From JBBSDP01 sp963754335 (GTDB lineage: Bacteria > Planctomycetota > Phycisphaerae > Tepidisphaerales > Tepidisphaeraceae), in assembly GCA_963754335.1 (NCBI GenBank), contig CAVWFQ010000010.1, forward strand, positions 496,001 through 560,000: a stretch of DNA of 64,000 nucleotides, in the 5' to 3' direction. Numbering within the stretch: the first letter of the stretch is position 1; each line of letters starts with the position of its first letter. A program made the translations under genes and the position numbers. Positions 50,661 through 62,662 of this stretch are shown here, piece by piece. The notes below the pieces were generated by a model. It ran no database searches. It saw nothing but the letters and a program-made list of their open reading frames with translations, and was not told where the DNA came from.

Positions 50661-51554
50661 ATGAGCTTCGTCACCCGATATCTGGAACCGCAACTTGTCG
50701 AGCGGCTGAACCATCTTCAGGTTTCGGCGCGCAGCGTGGTCGAAGGGAGCATCACCGGGCTGCATCGCAGCCCGATGAAAGGGGCGAGCGTCGAATTCCG
50801 GCAGCATCGGGCCTACGCGCCCGGCGATGAGCCGCGGCTGCTTAACTGGCGTGTCCTCGCGCGAACGGATCGACCTTACATCAAGGAGTACGATGAGGAG
50901 ACCAACCTCCGCTGCCTGTTGATGCTCGATTGCAGCGGATCGATGGCGTACGGCACTTCGAAATCCGGGCCGAAATTCGAATATGCCGCCAAGCTCATCG
51001 CGTCGCTGGCTTATCTGATGCTGGGGCAATCGGAAAGCGTCGGGCTCGCGCTCTGCTCGTCGCGCATCGAACACTGGCTTGCGCCACGCGCGGCGACGAC
51101 GCAACTGTCGCGCGTGATCGAGGCGCTCGAGCGGACCAGCCCGCGCGGCGAAGCGCGGATCGACACGGCGATGCAGGAGGCCGCCGACCGGCTCGGAAAA
51201 CGATCGCTGGTCATCGTTGTATCCGATTGCTTCACCCCGATCCGCACCCTTCGCCAGGGGCTCGCCCGGCTGCGGCACGATCGGCACGAAACGATCGTTC
51301 TTCAGGTGCTGGATTCGGATGAAGTGCAATTCCCGTTTCGAACCTGGTCGCGCCTGCGCGGGCTGGAGGGAGAAAAGGCGCAACTGTGCGAGCCGGCCGT
51401 CGTACGAAAGATTTATCTGGAGAATTTTCGCCGCCATCGGCGGGAGCTGGAAGACACGTGCCGCGCGCTCGGCGTGGAGTTTCATTCGTTCGTCTCCGAG
51501 AAGCCGCTGATCGAATCGATCACGGCGTTTTTGAGGATTAGGAACCAGGGATAG
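50661..51554 (+). CDS. DUF58 domain protein (Bat-type)
   Basis: A 297-residue protein that opens FVTRYLEPQLVERLNHL and carries the DUF58 signature SPMKGASVEFRQHRAYAPGD then NWRVLARTDRPYIKEYDEE, followed by a von Willebrand factor A domain with an intact MIDAS DCSGSM. DUF58 proteins associate with MoxR ATPases and BatA-type VWA proteins. Here no moxR gene is found upstream in the window (50487-50660 is empty; the next gene is unrelated). It is the first gene of a co-directional set through 61659. Confidence 0.92.
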   Translation: MSFVTRYLEPQLVERLNHLQVSARSVVEGSITGLHRSPMKGASVEFRQHRAYAPGDEPRLLNWRVLARTDRPYIKEYDEETNLRCLLMLDCSGSMAYGTSKSGPKFEYAAKLIASLAYLMLGQSESVGLALCSSRIEHWLAPRAATTQLSRVIEALERTSPRGEARIDTAMQEAADRLGKRSLVIVVSDCFTPIRTLRQGLARLRHDRHETIVLQVLDSDEVQFPFRTWSRLRGLEGEKAQLCEPAVVRKIYLENFRRHRRELEDTCRALGVEFHSFVSEKPLIESITAFLRIRNQG

Positions 51555-51589
51555 AGGTTTCGAAATGGGGATGGATTACGTCCGTTGGA

Positions 51590-51685
51590 CGTTGAAAGTT
51601 GAGCGTTGAATGTTGAACGTTTATTTCGAATGTGGAAGAGAACGTTCAATCCCGGCGCACCGGGACTCAACGTTAACTTTCAACG
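51590..51685. repeat. Intergenic inverted repeat (TTGAACG type)
   Basis: The outer arms cgttgaaagtt (51590-51600) and aactttcaacg (51675-51685) pair perfectly; the inside has more gttgaa/ttcaac copies and a caatcccggcgc segment like the one at 7752. It sits between the DUF58 and BatA genes. Confidence 0.75.
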
Positions 51686-51717
51686 AAAAACCCTGAACTC
51701 CTAACCACCAACCTTCA

Positions 51718-53927
51718 TTGTTCATCAATCCTCTCATGCTCGCAGGCCTTGGCGGCGCGGTGGTGCCGCTGGTGCTGCATCTGTTGAGCCGGGCGCGCTA
51801 CCAGGACGTGGAATGGGGAGGGATGATGTTTCTGGCTGGAGCCGATGCGCGACAGCGGCAGAGCGCGCGGCTTTCGCAGGTGCTGCTGCTTGTGGTGCGC
51901 ATGGCGATCGTCGCGGCGCTCGCGGTGGCGCTGGCGCGGCCGCTTCTTCAGTCGCCGGGATCGGGAACCGATGACGACGGCCGCGTGACGGCGGCAATCG
52001 TGCTCGACTGTTCAGCCGCCATGAGCTTCGACGAAAACGGCCGCACCCGATTTTCCCAGGCGCAGCGGGCCGCCAAGCAGGTGCTCGGAGGATTGCGGCC
52101 CGGAGATCGGGTTACGCTGCTGACCCCCGGCGCGGCGACGGAATCGATTGACAGCGAACCCACCTCCGATCAGCGTTCGATCGCCGACCGAATCGATCAG
52201 CTCAAGCCAGGCTACGCGTCGGCCGACATGCGCGACGCCCTCCACAGCGCCGGGGAGTTGATGGAAAAATATGAAAAGCAGAATCGCGAGATTTACCTCA
52301 TCTGCGACCGCCAGGCGATGAGCTGGAAGAATCTGGATGAGGCTTTCTGCGCCGACTGGCTCAAGCGGATGCGCATCAGGCAGCGCGTGCCGCGCGTGTT
52401 CATCATTCCGGTCGGGACGACGGATGCCGATAATGTGGCGGTCGAATCGGTTTCGCTGATCAACCCCCCTGCCATCCGCGCTCAGCCGGCCGAAATCGAG
52501 GTGCGGTTGCGCAATTACGGAAGCACGCAGCATTCGGAATTGCCGCTTCGGCTTTTCGCCGACAAGACGAAAATACTCGAGACGAAGGTGAACCTCGGCC
52601 CCAACCGGGTCGAGACGTTCCGATTCGGCGGCGAAGCGGGGGCCGCGGGAAAGCGAATCTCCTTCCCGCAGGCGGGCTCGAACGTTTTGTCGGCGGAAAT
52701 CACCACTTCCGGCTATCGCGCCGACGACCGGTTTGATTCGGTCATCGATGTGATCGAGCCGGTGAAGGTGCTGATCGTGAGTGGCGACGAGCGGCCGGGC
52801 GCGTTTCGCAGCGAAGTGGATTTTCTGCGGTGGGCGCTGGCGCCGCACCAGACCGCCAAACGCGAAGGGGCCGATCCCTGCTCGGTCGAGGACGTGGCGG
52901 TGGAGCAATGGACCGGCGCCGACCTGGAAAAGTATCAGGTCGTGATCCTGGCGAACATTGAGCGATTCTCGACCTCGCAGGTCCGGTTGATCGAGCGCTA
53001 TGTCTATAACGGCGGACGCGTTCTGGTTGCGCCGGGCAGCCTCACCCGCACGGACGAATACAACTCGACGCTATGGCGAGACGGCTCGGGCATCCTGCCG
53101 GGTGAACTTGAAGAGCCGACCTCTGCCGACGGATCGCAAGCCACATCTTTGCTCGGCTTCGATCTCACGCATCCAATCTTCCAGTTCCTCAAAGGCAAGC
53201 CGGATCCGATCCCAACCGCCACGATCGGCCGATATTTTCCTGCCAACCCGCGGGCTTCGTATGCCCGTTCGCTGGCGTGGTATTCTTCCGGCTGGCCTTT
53301 TTTGATCGAAGGAAGCGCCGAGCGCGGCAAGGTGCTTCTCCTGACCACATCGCTCGACGCCGATTGGACGACACTGCCCCTTTCCAATTTTTATCTGCCG
53401 TTTATTCAGAACATCGTCCGGTATCTGGCGACGGATCCGGTCAACCGAAACCTGGCGATCGGTCAGCCGATCCGGCTCAACTTTGATGACTTTGTCTCCG
53501 ATCGCAAGGTAACTCTGAGCAGTCCGGACGGCGCGAAACGGCGCTCGATGTGGTTCGCCTTGGAAATCAGTCGGAAGTGCGATACGGGCTCACGTTCATT
53601 CCCGGGCAATACGGTCTGCGCGTTCAGGAACCGAACAAGCGGCCGACAGAATTCTTTTATGTCGTCCGGTCTCCGCTTGAAGAGTCCGACCTGACGCAAT
53701 TGACTCCTGAGCGATGGGACTGGCTCGGTAAGAACCTGCACGCACGGCGCGTCGATCCGGCTGAATCGCCGCTGCGCGACGTCGTCGCCGCCGGTCGCGG
53801 GGGCCTGGAGCTATGGGGGCTCGGAGTTGGCATCGTTCTCCTGCTGGCGGTATTCGAAATGTTTCTTGCCCGCGCCGGATCGCTCGAACGCGTTCTCAAG
53901 CCGGCTTCTGACAGCACCGTCACATGA
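51718..53927 (+). CDS. batA: BatA-domain VWA membrane protein, one frame break
   Basis: A TTG start (51718) gives FINPLMLAGLGGAVVPLVLHLL, the standard BatA N-terminus, followed by a helix (VRMAIVAALAVALARPLLQ) and a VWA-like domain whose MIDAS is degraded (IVLDCSAAMSFDE, no DxSxS). A long periplasmic region with LEKYQVVILANIERF and VYNGGRVLVAPGSLT (flavodoxin-like) follows. At about 53550 a missing G breaks the frame; WVRLGNQSEVRYGLTF restores it, ending with a C-terminal helix (LWGLGVGIVLLLAVFEMFLA). Total about 735 residues. The stop at 53925-53927 overlaps the next ATG (ATGA). Confidence 0.82.
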
Positions 53928-56607
53928 GCGAATTCCACTTAGCCATTTCGACTGTGCACGCCGTCGTCTTCTGGCACGCCCCCCAGTTGCTTCCGGTCGC
54001 AGCAGGCGTGTTGCTCGCCCTGATGGCGGCGGTGATCTGGCTCTACCCCGCGCAATTGCAGTTCGTCGGCTGGACGGGCCGAATCCTTCTGCCGGTTCTG
54101 CGAACCGCTGCGCTGGCGGCGCTGACGGTCTCGCTGCTCAAACCCGTCGCGGTGCGCCTCGCCTCTTCAGGGGAGCGCGGCACGTTGCTCGTCCTGATCG
54201 ATCATTCCGGCAGCATGGGCGTTGTCGATAATCAGCGAACCGCACCGCAACTGGTTGCGCTGGCCGACGCGCTGGGCCGGCTCCCCGTTGGGGCGCGGGT
54301 TGCGCCGCTTGCTGAATTGCAGGGGGAACTGTCGCGATTGCGGCTGGCCGCGCAGGATGTGCAGGCGGCCCGCGACGACCTGGATTTTGCGATGATCTCC
54401 GGGCGGGATGTCGAGCCGCGGCAGTCCCGGCTTCGCGAAGTCTATAACGCTTATGCGACGCCGGCCCGCGCGCTGGCGGGTGGTTCGGCCGTGCCGGACG
54501 ATCCGGACCTGCGGCAACGGCTTGCAGAGATCGCCGAAGTGCCTCAACCCGATTCGGAAAGCGCCTGGAAGTCCGCCGTGCCGCTGCGAATTTCGCAGGC
54601 GTTGGCGGCGCTCGCGCGCTATCAGGAGAACGCCGACAAACGTCTCTACGACACCAATGCTCAGGTTCACGAAGCATGTGACCAGGTACGGAAGATCTCG
54701 CGGTTCGGCCTCGCCCAGGAAGCGTTGCTCCGGCCCGGCAAGGGGATCCTTCCGCGAGTGGCCGCGCAGATGCCGGTGAGCGGATTTCTTCTGGCGGACC
54801 ATGTAATCCCCGTGAATCTGTTTGACGGGACACAGCCCGCGCATTCGCTGGCTGGTCAGCCGAATGGACTCGCCAGCGACCTGACCGGCGGAATCCCCGC
54901 CGCCTCCAGTGGACGCGCCGTTCGAGCGATTCTGATGATTTCCGACGGACGGCAGGTCGGCGGCGATCCCCGGCGTCTCACGGGCCTGACTCCCAACGGC
55001 GTTCCCATTTTCACCGTCGGGGTTTCGCCAACGATCGGCCCGCGCGATCTGTCGTTCGCCAACGTGCTTCTTCCCGCCGGCGCATTTATCGGGGACACCG
55101 TCACCCTTCGTGCGGAAGTACGCCACGAGGGATTTGAAGGCGTGGGTGTCGAGGTGAAGCTGCGCATCGGCGATCAACCCGAGCAATCACAGCACGTCGA
55201 CTTGCGATCGGCTTTTCCGGCAACGGTCAGTTTCCCGATCGAACTCAAACCGTCGCTGGCCGGCGTGCAGAAGATCGTCCTTTCCGTGGCCCCCCTGCCC
55301 GGGGAGGCAACCGATGCAAACAATCGCATCGAACGATGGATCAAGGTGATGCCCGAACGCATCAAGGTGGCGGCGTGGGCCGGGTCTCCGAGCTGGGACT
55401 ATCAGTATTTTCACAACCTGCTGTCGCGGCGCACTGACATTCAGCTTCGCGATACAGTCTTCACGGTGGATGCGCCGCGCCTCAACATGTCGCCGGAAGA
55501 TATTCTGCGCCAGGACGTCATCGTGATGTTCGATGTGCCGGTGGCGGCGCTGAGCCCGGCGCAATGGGATGCGCTGCTTCGACTCGTCGACGAGCGCGGC
55601 GGGAGTGTGATCCTTGTGGCCGGCGATGCGCATCTTCCCGCCGAATATGCCAATCCGATTCCCGCCGCCACTTTGCTTCCCTTCGATCTCTCGCGCGTCC
55701 AGCCGCGGTTCAAGAGCTGGCCCGGTGAACAACCGGCGTTTCGATTTGTGCCGGATCCTTCGGCGCTGAGCCTCGACGTGATGAAACTCGGCAACGACGC
55801 CTCTGGCATCCCGCGGCGCTGGGAGGAATTGCCGCCGACGTTTCAATTCCTGCAACTTCCGCCGGTGAGCGAAGGAAAACTGAAGCCACGGACACAGGCG
55901 CTGCTGGCAGAGATGGATTCAGGATCGCCGGTACTGCTGGAGCGGCGGCTGGGCGCCGGACGAACGCTTTTCCTGGGTATCAATGAAACGTGGCGATGGC
56001 GTTTCAAGATCGGGGAGCGCGATCAGGATCGATTCTGGAGGCAACTGATTCATTACGCAGCCCAGGCCCCCTATTTTGCCAACTCCGAATCACTGGCTCT
56101 CGACGCTGATCGCGTTTCGGTACAGCCAGAAGAGCCGGTGCATGTTCGCGCTCGTGTCTTCGACGAGAAACAGGCCTCGCGGCCGTATGAACTGGAAATC
56201 TTCAGGGACCAAAAGCGATTTGGAACACAGAAGCTTTCCTCGGTCGGCAGCCCCGGCGCAGGACAATTCGAAGCCAATCTTGTGCTGTCGGCCGGCGAAT
56301 ATGAGCTGCAACTCGCCTCCAATCATGAATCGGTGCGGATGCCCCTCGCGTCGTCGCCAGCGACGAAGCGGAAATGGCCAACCTCGCCGGTGACAATGAC
56401 TTGTTGCGGCGAATCGCCGAATCGTCTGGGGGGGAATTCTTTCCGATCGACCAGATCGGACACCTTCCCGATCGGCTCGCGCGCGTCGCCGAAACGCGTT
56501 CACGCTTTGCCGACCTGCGACTCTGGGACAGCCCCTACCTTTATCTATTTGTAGTGGGTCTGTTTTCTGCCGAATGGGCCATCCGCAAACGATGCGGATT
56601 GGCCTGA
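53924..56607 (+). CDS. VWA-domain membrane protein of the Bat-like operon, one frame break
   Basis: An ATGA overlap with the upstream gene. Two N-terminal helices (LLPVAAGVLLALMAAVIWLY; ILLPVLRTAALAALTVSLL), a VWA domain with intact MIDAS (VLIDHSGSMGV), and a long region with RIKVAAWAGSPSWDYQYFHNL and GAGRTLFLGINETWRWRF (flavodoxin-like, DUF-type common in planctomycetes). At about 56355 one C is missing from a C-run; restoration gives ASDEAEMANLAGDNDLLRR and a final helix (YLYLFVVGLFSAEWAIRKR). About 893 residues. Confidence 0.82.
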
Positions 56608-56646
56608 GTATAGGAGAATGTCAGCATTCACCCAGTCCTTTCCAAT

Positions 56647-59600
56647 ATGGGTCCGCACTCAGAACTGCCTCCGAAGCTGCGCCGGTATCTGCGCGAAGAT
56701 GAATTACGCGCCCGCCGGCTGGCCGTGGTTCGGTCGATGGGAATTGCCCTGACGATCCTGCTCCTCTGGACTTTGATCGCCTGTGCCGCCGACCGGCTGC
56801 TGCACCTGGCCGCCGGCCCGCGAATCGGATTGCTGGCGATCGCCTTGATTTGTGCATTGTGGGTGATGGCACAAGCATTGGTGGCGCTGCGGGCGCGCAT
56901 GGATTGGATTGCCACGGCCGCACGCATCGAGCATCACAATCCGCAATTCGGCCAGGGCCTTTTGACTGTCATCTCGCGCCTCATGGGCCCGACCGCCCAT
57001 CGCGGCTCGGAAGAAATTCTTTCGCATCTGTTGCACGAGCTGGAATACAAGGTCGGTGCGCAACGAAAGCGTCGCTGGATTCCTCCTGCCCGCGTTGTTC
57101 TTCCATGGATAGCCTGCGCGGCCGTGATCTCGACAACCGTATCCCTCTGGAGAGTCCCCAGCTTCGGTTTGGGCCAGCTTGTTCGGCGGTTCGTCGAGCC
57201 GCTCGCGGATCTGCCTCCGGTGACCACGACGCAAATTCACGTCCTTCGCGGCAATCAGGATATTGTGCAATCGGCGACACTTCGGATCGAAGCTGAAGCG
57301 CAGAACCTGGGCGCTCAACCGCTCTGGGTCTACCGCAATGTGGACGGCAGCTGGATCCGGGCGATCATGGCCGACGCCGGAGACGGGCAATACAGTTTTA
57401 CTCTGAGCGGCGTCGATCGGGATGTGCGCTATTATCTCCAGGGGGGCGATGCCCAGACGCCGGCGTATCTCGTCCGCGTGTTGCGTCCGCCGGCCGTCGA
57501 TCAGATCAAGATTCATTACGTCTTTCCCGCCTACACCGGCCGTATTCCGATGACGGTGACGAACTCCGATGGCATTGTCGAAGCGCCGATCGGGACAGCC
57601 GCCACGATCATGGTCTACAGCAGCGAGCCGCTTCAGTCGGCTTTGCTTACGGTCGGCGGGGAAAAAATCCTGATGGAGCGGACTGCGGATGATGCCGTTC
57701 GCCGGGCCGACCTGGTCATGCGGAAGGACGCTCATTGCGAGTTGGACATGATCAGTGCGCGCGAAGTGGCGGGAAGCGGCCCGCCAACCATGCAGATTCG
57801 CGTTATTCCCGATCGTGCGCCGGTCGTGCAACTCTCGCAGGCAGGACAAAGTCTTCGGCTCAATCCGCGCGACATCATTCCGCTTTCATACCAGGCCGTC
57901 GATGATTTCGGCATTGTTTCGCTGGCGGTGCGATACCAGGCGAACGCATCGCCCTTTTCCGACACCCCGATCCCGCTGACCCCCGATCACCGCCGGCAGG
58001 AGAGCGTCTTCGATTTCGACCTGGCTTCCCACAAGCTGGAGATCGGCGATGTGGTTACATTGTCCATCGTGGCAACGGACACATCGGGCCAGGTTTCGGT
58101 GAGCGATCCCCTGCACACTCTGATTTCCCCGCGATCGGTGGATGCGCCTACGCACAATCGAATCGGGGAGCTGCAAAGCGCACTCCAATTTGCCGGTTCG
58201 CTCATTGATGAGCTTGGGGCCGCGGACAAGAGCCTCGCCGACGCTGATGCCGCCAGGTTGAAACAGACGGCTGCGTACAGCCAGGCTTCAGCCCAGGCTA
58301 ATCGCCATCTGACCGGTGCATCGGAAGATGCGACATTGATGCGGCAGGCGCTCTACCGCGCCACGCTCAACAGCAATGTTCCGTTACTCTCACAGGCGCT
58401 CTCCAATTGGATCGACTCGGCCCAGATTCAGGCGGACACTGCCGATGATCTGTTCCGGCGCCGGGTCGAGCTCGGGAACGAGCAACGTGCCGCGCGAGCG
58501 GCTTGGGCAGGCTCTGGAGCGAGGCCGGCAGATGCAGGCGCAGATGCTGACCGTCGCCCAGGGAGAGCGCGCCCAGACGGTGCTGGCCGATCGTGAAAAT
58601 CTTCTCGCCTCGGAGCACAAGGCCCCGCCGGCTGGCTCCGGCGGCGCCGAGCGCTTTGCCCAGACCATGCAACGCGCAAAAGAAGACGTCGCCGCGGGGG
58701 CGCGTGATCTGGGAATCGATCCCAACGCGGGTGATCTGGAAAATCGGCTGAAGGCCAAGGTGGAGGCCTCGACCGCATTGCTGCGTTCAGTCAATCCGGT
58801 GGATTACGCCGCCGCAGCGCACGACTGGTCGGAGGAACTTCAGAAATCGCCGCAACAGCGGCAATCGCTTGAGGATCGGTTCAGCGCCGCCGCGGAGGCC
58901 GAAGCGATCCGGCCCGACGCCGACCTGTCGCGCGCCCGCGATCTGCAACTGGCCTCGCGTGCCGCCGGAAGCATCGAAGCGACGATCGCCCTGGCATCGG
59001 GGCGACCGGTCCCTGCCGGCCTGACCAATGAATTTGCGGCCGCCGTCGCGGCGCTCCAGCGTGAACATAATCTGCATCGCCACGACGAAAAGCATTCGCC
59101 GGAAGAATTGGCCGTCATTCATGGCGCGGCGAGCAAGGCGCGGGAGCAGATGGCGCACTGGGCTCCGGATGTCGAAGACCCCTCCGCGCCTCCTCAACTG
59201 CCGATCGCGTCGGCGCGGATTGCCGGCGGCAAGGAGGGCGCCGGGATGAAGAACGGCTCGACGCGGGGTGGCGTGGCACCCGCCTCGACGACCGTTGAAG
59301 AGCTTGCGCTTCAGGCGAGTGCCGCCGCGGCAGCACGCGACTACGCGCGGTCGGCGGCGCTGGATCAGCAGCTCATGAAAAAGCTGGCGGAGGTGCAGTC
59401 TCCTGGGGCTTCGACGCGACCGATTGTTTTGCCCGGCTCCGCCGCCCCCGCAGCCGTCGCCCAGGCCCGTGCCGCCGAGCGCCGCGCCGACGAGCAAATC
59501 GGGAAAAAGATCGAACGGCAAAAGGCCCAGGTGAGCGAGTCGATGGAAGCGGCTAAGAAAATCGACACCCTCGGATCCGTTCAGGAGGCGCTCAGCAAAC

Positions 59601-60628
59601 AGACACAGCTCGGATCTGAAAAGATCTCACCACAGATTCTCGGCCAGCAGCGAAAAGTCGCCGATGAGATCGCACAGGTCAGGCCAGCGGCGCGAAATGG
59701 TCTCCGTCGCATCGGCTGACGCGACGGCCGTACGTGAGGATTCCAACTGGCGCGACCGGGCGACAGAGACGCTCCTGGCCGTTCAGGCGGAATTGACGTC
59801 GATGCCCCAGGCACTGGCGGAGTTTCAGCAATCCGCCCAGGCGTCGCACGAAGCCGAGATGCGTGCGGCCACAGCGCGACAGATCGCCGCATCGGCTGCA
59901 AAGGATCAACGGACGTCGGCCGAGCGTGCCGCCCGCCAGGCGACTCAGGATGCTGAAGACGCCGCAGCGCGTGTAAATCGCGATTATCGGCCCGTCTCGC
60001 GCGATACCGCCGATGCGATCGCCGCGCGGCTAGCCCCCTTTGCGCCGGAGACGAGCGCCGCGCACGAACTGGTGAGTCAGCAACTTGGCGTTGCCCTTGG
60101 AAGCCTTGCGGCGGCCGCCAGGGGCGGCGATGCCGCCGCTGCCGCTCGCGCCGCCGCCGACGCACGTACGGCGATCGAAGCGACGCAGCGCGAGCTGGCC
60201 CAGGCGCAGGATGCCTTTACCGAACGCGATCCGCTCTCGGCGGCCAAGTGGTTTGCCCGCGCCGCCGCCGACTCTCTCTCGCGACAACCGCCCGATCTGC
60301 ACACCGCCCAGACGCATCAGGCACGAGTCAGCGGCGCTTTCGCGCGTGCCTGGGATCGGTCGATTCATGAGGCGGCCTCTCGCCGCCTTTCCTCGGTTCC
60401 GTCGCTGGCGGGCGTCTATTCCCCGGAGACGGCGCGTGACGCGTCGAATCTGGCCGCCGGGCCTTCGGCTCCCGGTTTTGCGGCGGCGGCGAATGGGGCC
60501 GGCTCCAGCCGCGCGACGATGACGGAGTCAACGTTACGCTTCACGAATCTGATCCCGCCGGATATGAGGAATCGCTGAAGCTTTATTTCGAAGCCCTCGG
60601 CAACGCACAGGAAGGGAAAGGAAATTGA
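56647..60628 (+). CDS. Giant coiled-coil membrane protein (DUF4175-like), three frame breaks
   Basis: Four frames of one protein of about 1325 residues. N-terminal helices at residues about 30-50 and 57-77, a third about 140-160, then Ig-like beta segments (IHYVFPAYTGRIP; IRVIPDRAPVVQLSQ) and a long Ala/Gln/Arg-rich coiled coil to the end. Frame breaks near 58470 (extra G, restores ELGTSNVPRERLGQALERG), 59683 (extra C, restores QVRQRREMVSVAS) and 60490-60515 (missing G, restores PRDDDGVNVTLHESD), with the real end AGYEESLKLYFEALG at 60628. The last bases overlap the next start (TTGA). Organisation like planctomycete proteins next to VWA genes. Confidence 0.75.
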
Positions 60629-61659
60629 TCAAACCCCTACTGACCCTCTTATTTGCGATTCTGATTCCGGCCACGGGGATCATGGCCGTGCCCGCCGCCG
60701 ACCCGGCCATTCCGCCGGGGCTGGACGCCGCCTTTTCCAACGGGTTGGATTTCCTGGTCACGCAACAAAATGCCGACGGATCGATCGGCCCAACCGGCGG
60801 GCCCCGGCTCGCCACGACCGGACTTTCGCTGCTGGCGTTCCTTGCCGGCGGCAATACGCCGGATCTGGGGAAGTATGGGTCGTCCGTCCGTGCCGCCATC
60901 GACTTCCTCATCATCCAGGCGCAGCCCGACGGCTATTTCGGAAAGGTCGACGGCAGCCGCATGTACGGCCAGGGGATCGTGACGCTGGCGCTGGCCGAAG
61001 CGTATGGGGTCGAAGACAGCGAAGACGGCAGACAAAAAATCGACGCCGTTCTTCGCAAGTCGGCCAAACTGATTCTCGATGCTCAGTCCATCAAAAAGGC
61101 GGATCCCTATCCCGGCGGGTGGCGTTACGAGCCGCAGGCGGTGGACAGTGATATTTCCCTGTGCGGATGGAACGCCCTGGCGCTCCGCGCCTGCAAAGGC
61201 GTTGGGATCGCGGTGCCGACCGAAGCGGTCGAGAAGGCAGTGCAGTTTGTATTGCGATGCCATAACCCGACCGGCGGATTCGGATATCAACCCGGTTCGC
61301 CATCGTTGCCGAGCGCCACTGGAGTTGGGGTGCTTTGTCTTTATTTGCTGAACGGCGCCGAGCGACCGGAGATCGCCGACAGCCTGAAATTTCTCCGGGA
61401 GCATCCCGTAGACGATCAAAACAATTACCTTTTTTATACGATCTATTACGCCACTCAGGCCGCGTTTCAAGCCGGCGATGCGGACTACGCGGCGATCGCA
61501 GCGCCGAATTTTGTGCGCCTGTTCAAGTCACAAATGCCCGACGGAGGATGGCCCGAGCCGCACGGACAGGAAACCGCCGGCGGACGGACCTACACCGCGT
61601 CGATGGCATTGCTCGCCCTGGCGGTCCCCTACCGCCTTTTGCCGATTTACCAACGCTGA
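60625..61659 (+). CDS. Prenyltransferase/squalene-cyclase-like repeat protein (secreted)
   Basis: Start TTG at 60625, overlapping the upstream stop by four bases (TTGA), which suggests translational coupling. Signal peptide (LLTLLFAILIPATGIMAVPA) then alpha/alpha barrel repeats with QW-type motifs: QQNADGSIGPTGG, QAQPDGYFGKVDG, GGWRYEPQAVDSDISLCGW, CHNPTGGFGYQP and QMPDGGWPEPHG. The DxDD acid motif of real squalene-hopene cyclases is absent, so a terpene cyclase function is unlikely. Length 344 residues. In planctomycetes such proteins often accompany the VWA operon as binding or scaffold partners. Confidence 0.88.
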   Translation: MIKPLLTLLFAILIPATGIMAVPAADPAIPPGLDAAFSNGLDFLVTQQNADGSIGPTGGPRLATTGLSLLAFLAGGNTPDLGKYGSSVRAAIDFLIIQAQPDGYFGKVDGSRMYGQGIVTLALAEAYGVEDSEDGRQKIDAVLRKSAKLILDAQSIKKADPYPGGWRYEPQAVDSDISLCGWNALALRACKGVGIAVPTEAVEKAVQFVLRCHNPTGGFGYQPGSPSLPSATGVGVLCLYLLNGAERPEIADSLKFLREHPVDDQNNYLFYTIYYATQAAFQAGDADYAAIAAPNFVRLFKSQMPDGGWPEPHGQETAGGRTYTASMALLALAVPYRLLPIYQR

Positions 61660-61714
61660 GGCCTGCGACGGGTATCGACTGTGACGGAAATTCATTCATA
61701 CAACGGAGAACCGG

Positions 61715-62620
61715 ATGCGAACCAGGGAATCAACGATCAATCGACGTGACGTGCTGCGTGCCGCCGGGGCAGGTGCCGCTGCAATCGCCGCCAATTCGTT
61801 CCTCGCCGGGTGGGTGGCCGGCGACGAAATCAAGCAGCGCAAAGTTTTGTTTTTCACCCGCTCGCAGACTTTTCCGCACTCGGTGGTCACTCGAAAGGAT
61901 CCGGCGACGCTGGCCTTTGGGGAGCAGATTGCCGTCGACCTCGGAAAGGCAAATGGCTTTGAAGTCACCGTTACCAAGGACGGCACGGTCTTTTCCCCTG
62001 AGAAACTGGCTGAATTCGACGCGGTCATGTTCTACACGACCGGCGAAGAGACCAAGCCGGACAGCCCCGATAAAACGCCGGGGATGAGCAAAGAAGGAAA
62101 GCAGGCCCTGCTCGATTTTGTGGGCGGCGGAAAGGGATTTGTCGGGATGCACTGTGCGACCGATACATTCGATCATCATGGCAAGGGAAAAGATGCCGAC
62201 CCCTACATCAAGATGATCGGCGGAGAATTCGTGACCCATGGCGGGCAGCAGAAAGCGATGATCAAAGTCGTCGATCCCAATTTCATCAAAGGCCTGGAGG
62301 ATTTCGAGATGACCGAAGAGTGGTATCGGCTGACCAACTTTGCGCCGGACCTGCACGTGATCTGCGTTCAGGAGACCGATTCGATGAGCGAGGCGCAGTA
62401 CAAGGCGGAAAAGCCGTATCCCGAAACCTGGGCCCGAAAGCATGAGAAGGGCCGTGTTTTCTACACTTCAATGGGACATCGCGAAGATGTCTGGACGAGC
62501 GAGATTTTCCACAAGGTATTGCTGGGCGGACTCGCCTGGGCCTGCGGCAACGTCGAACATGACATTACGCCGAATCTCGAGCAGGTGGCGCCCGGAGCGA
62601 TGGACCGGCTCAGCGCATAG
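61715..62620 (+). CDS. ThuA-domain protein, Tat-exported
   Basis: The ATG at 61715 follows GGAG with a 6-base gap. The start INRRDVLRAAGAGAAAIAAN is a twin-arginine signal. The rest is a ThuA-like domain: KVLFFTRSQTFPHSVV, FDAVMFYTTGEE, GKGFVGMHCATDTFDHHG, EEWYRLTNF and the terminal RVFYTSMGHREDVWTSEIF then LLGGLAWACGN. Similar in fold to the protein at 4451 but clearly divergent. No partner for a carbohydrate pathway is adjacent. Confidence 0.92.
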   Translation: MRTRESTINRRDVLRAAGAGAAAIAANSFLAGWVAGDEIKQRKVLFFTRSQTFPHSVVTRKDPATLAFGEQIAVDLGKANGFEVTVTKDGTVFSPEKLAEFDAVMFYTTGEETKPDSPDKTPGMSKEGKQALLDFVGGGKGFVGMHCATDTFDHHGKGKDADPYIKMIGGEFVTHGGQQKAMIKVVDPNFIKGLEDFEMTEEWYRLTNFAPDLHVICVQETDSMSEAQYKAEKPYPETWARKHEKGRVFYTSMGHREDVWTSEIFHKVLLGGLAWACGNVEHDITPNLEQVAPGAMDRLSA

Positions 62621-62662
62621 CAAGTTGATCTGCGCGAAAACCAAAACAAAGATGGAGGTTAC

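Noticed and set aside
58150..60560. Possible separate genes in the 3' half of the giant coiled-coil gene
   Set aside because: The three overlapping frames share one continuous Ala/Arg/Gln coiled-coil composition and join cleanly if single bases in homopolymers are corrected.
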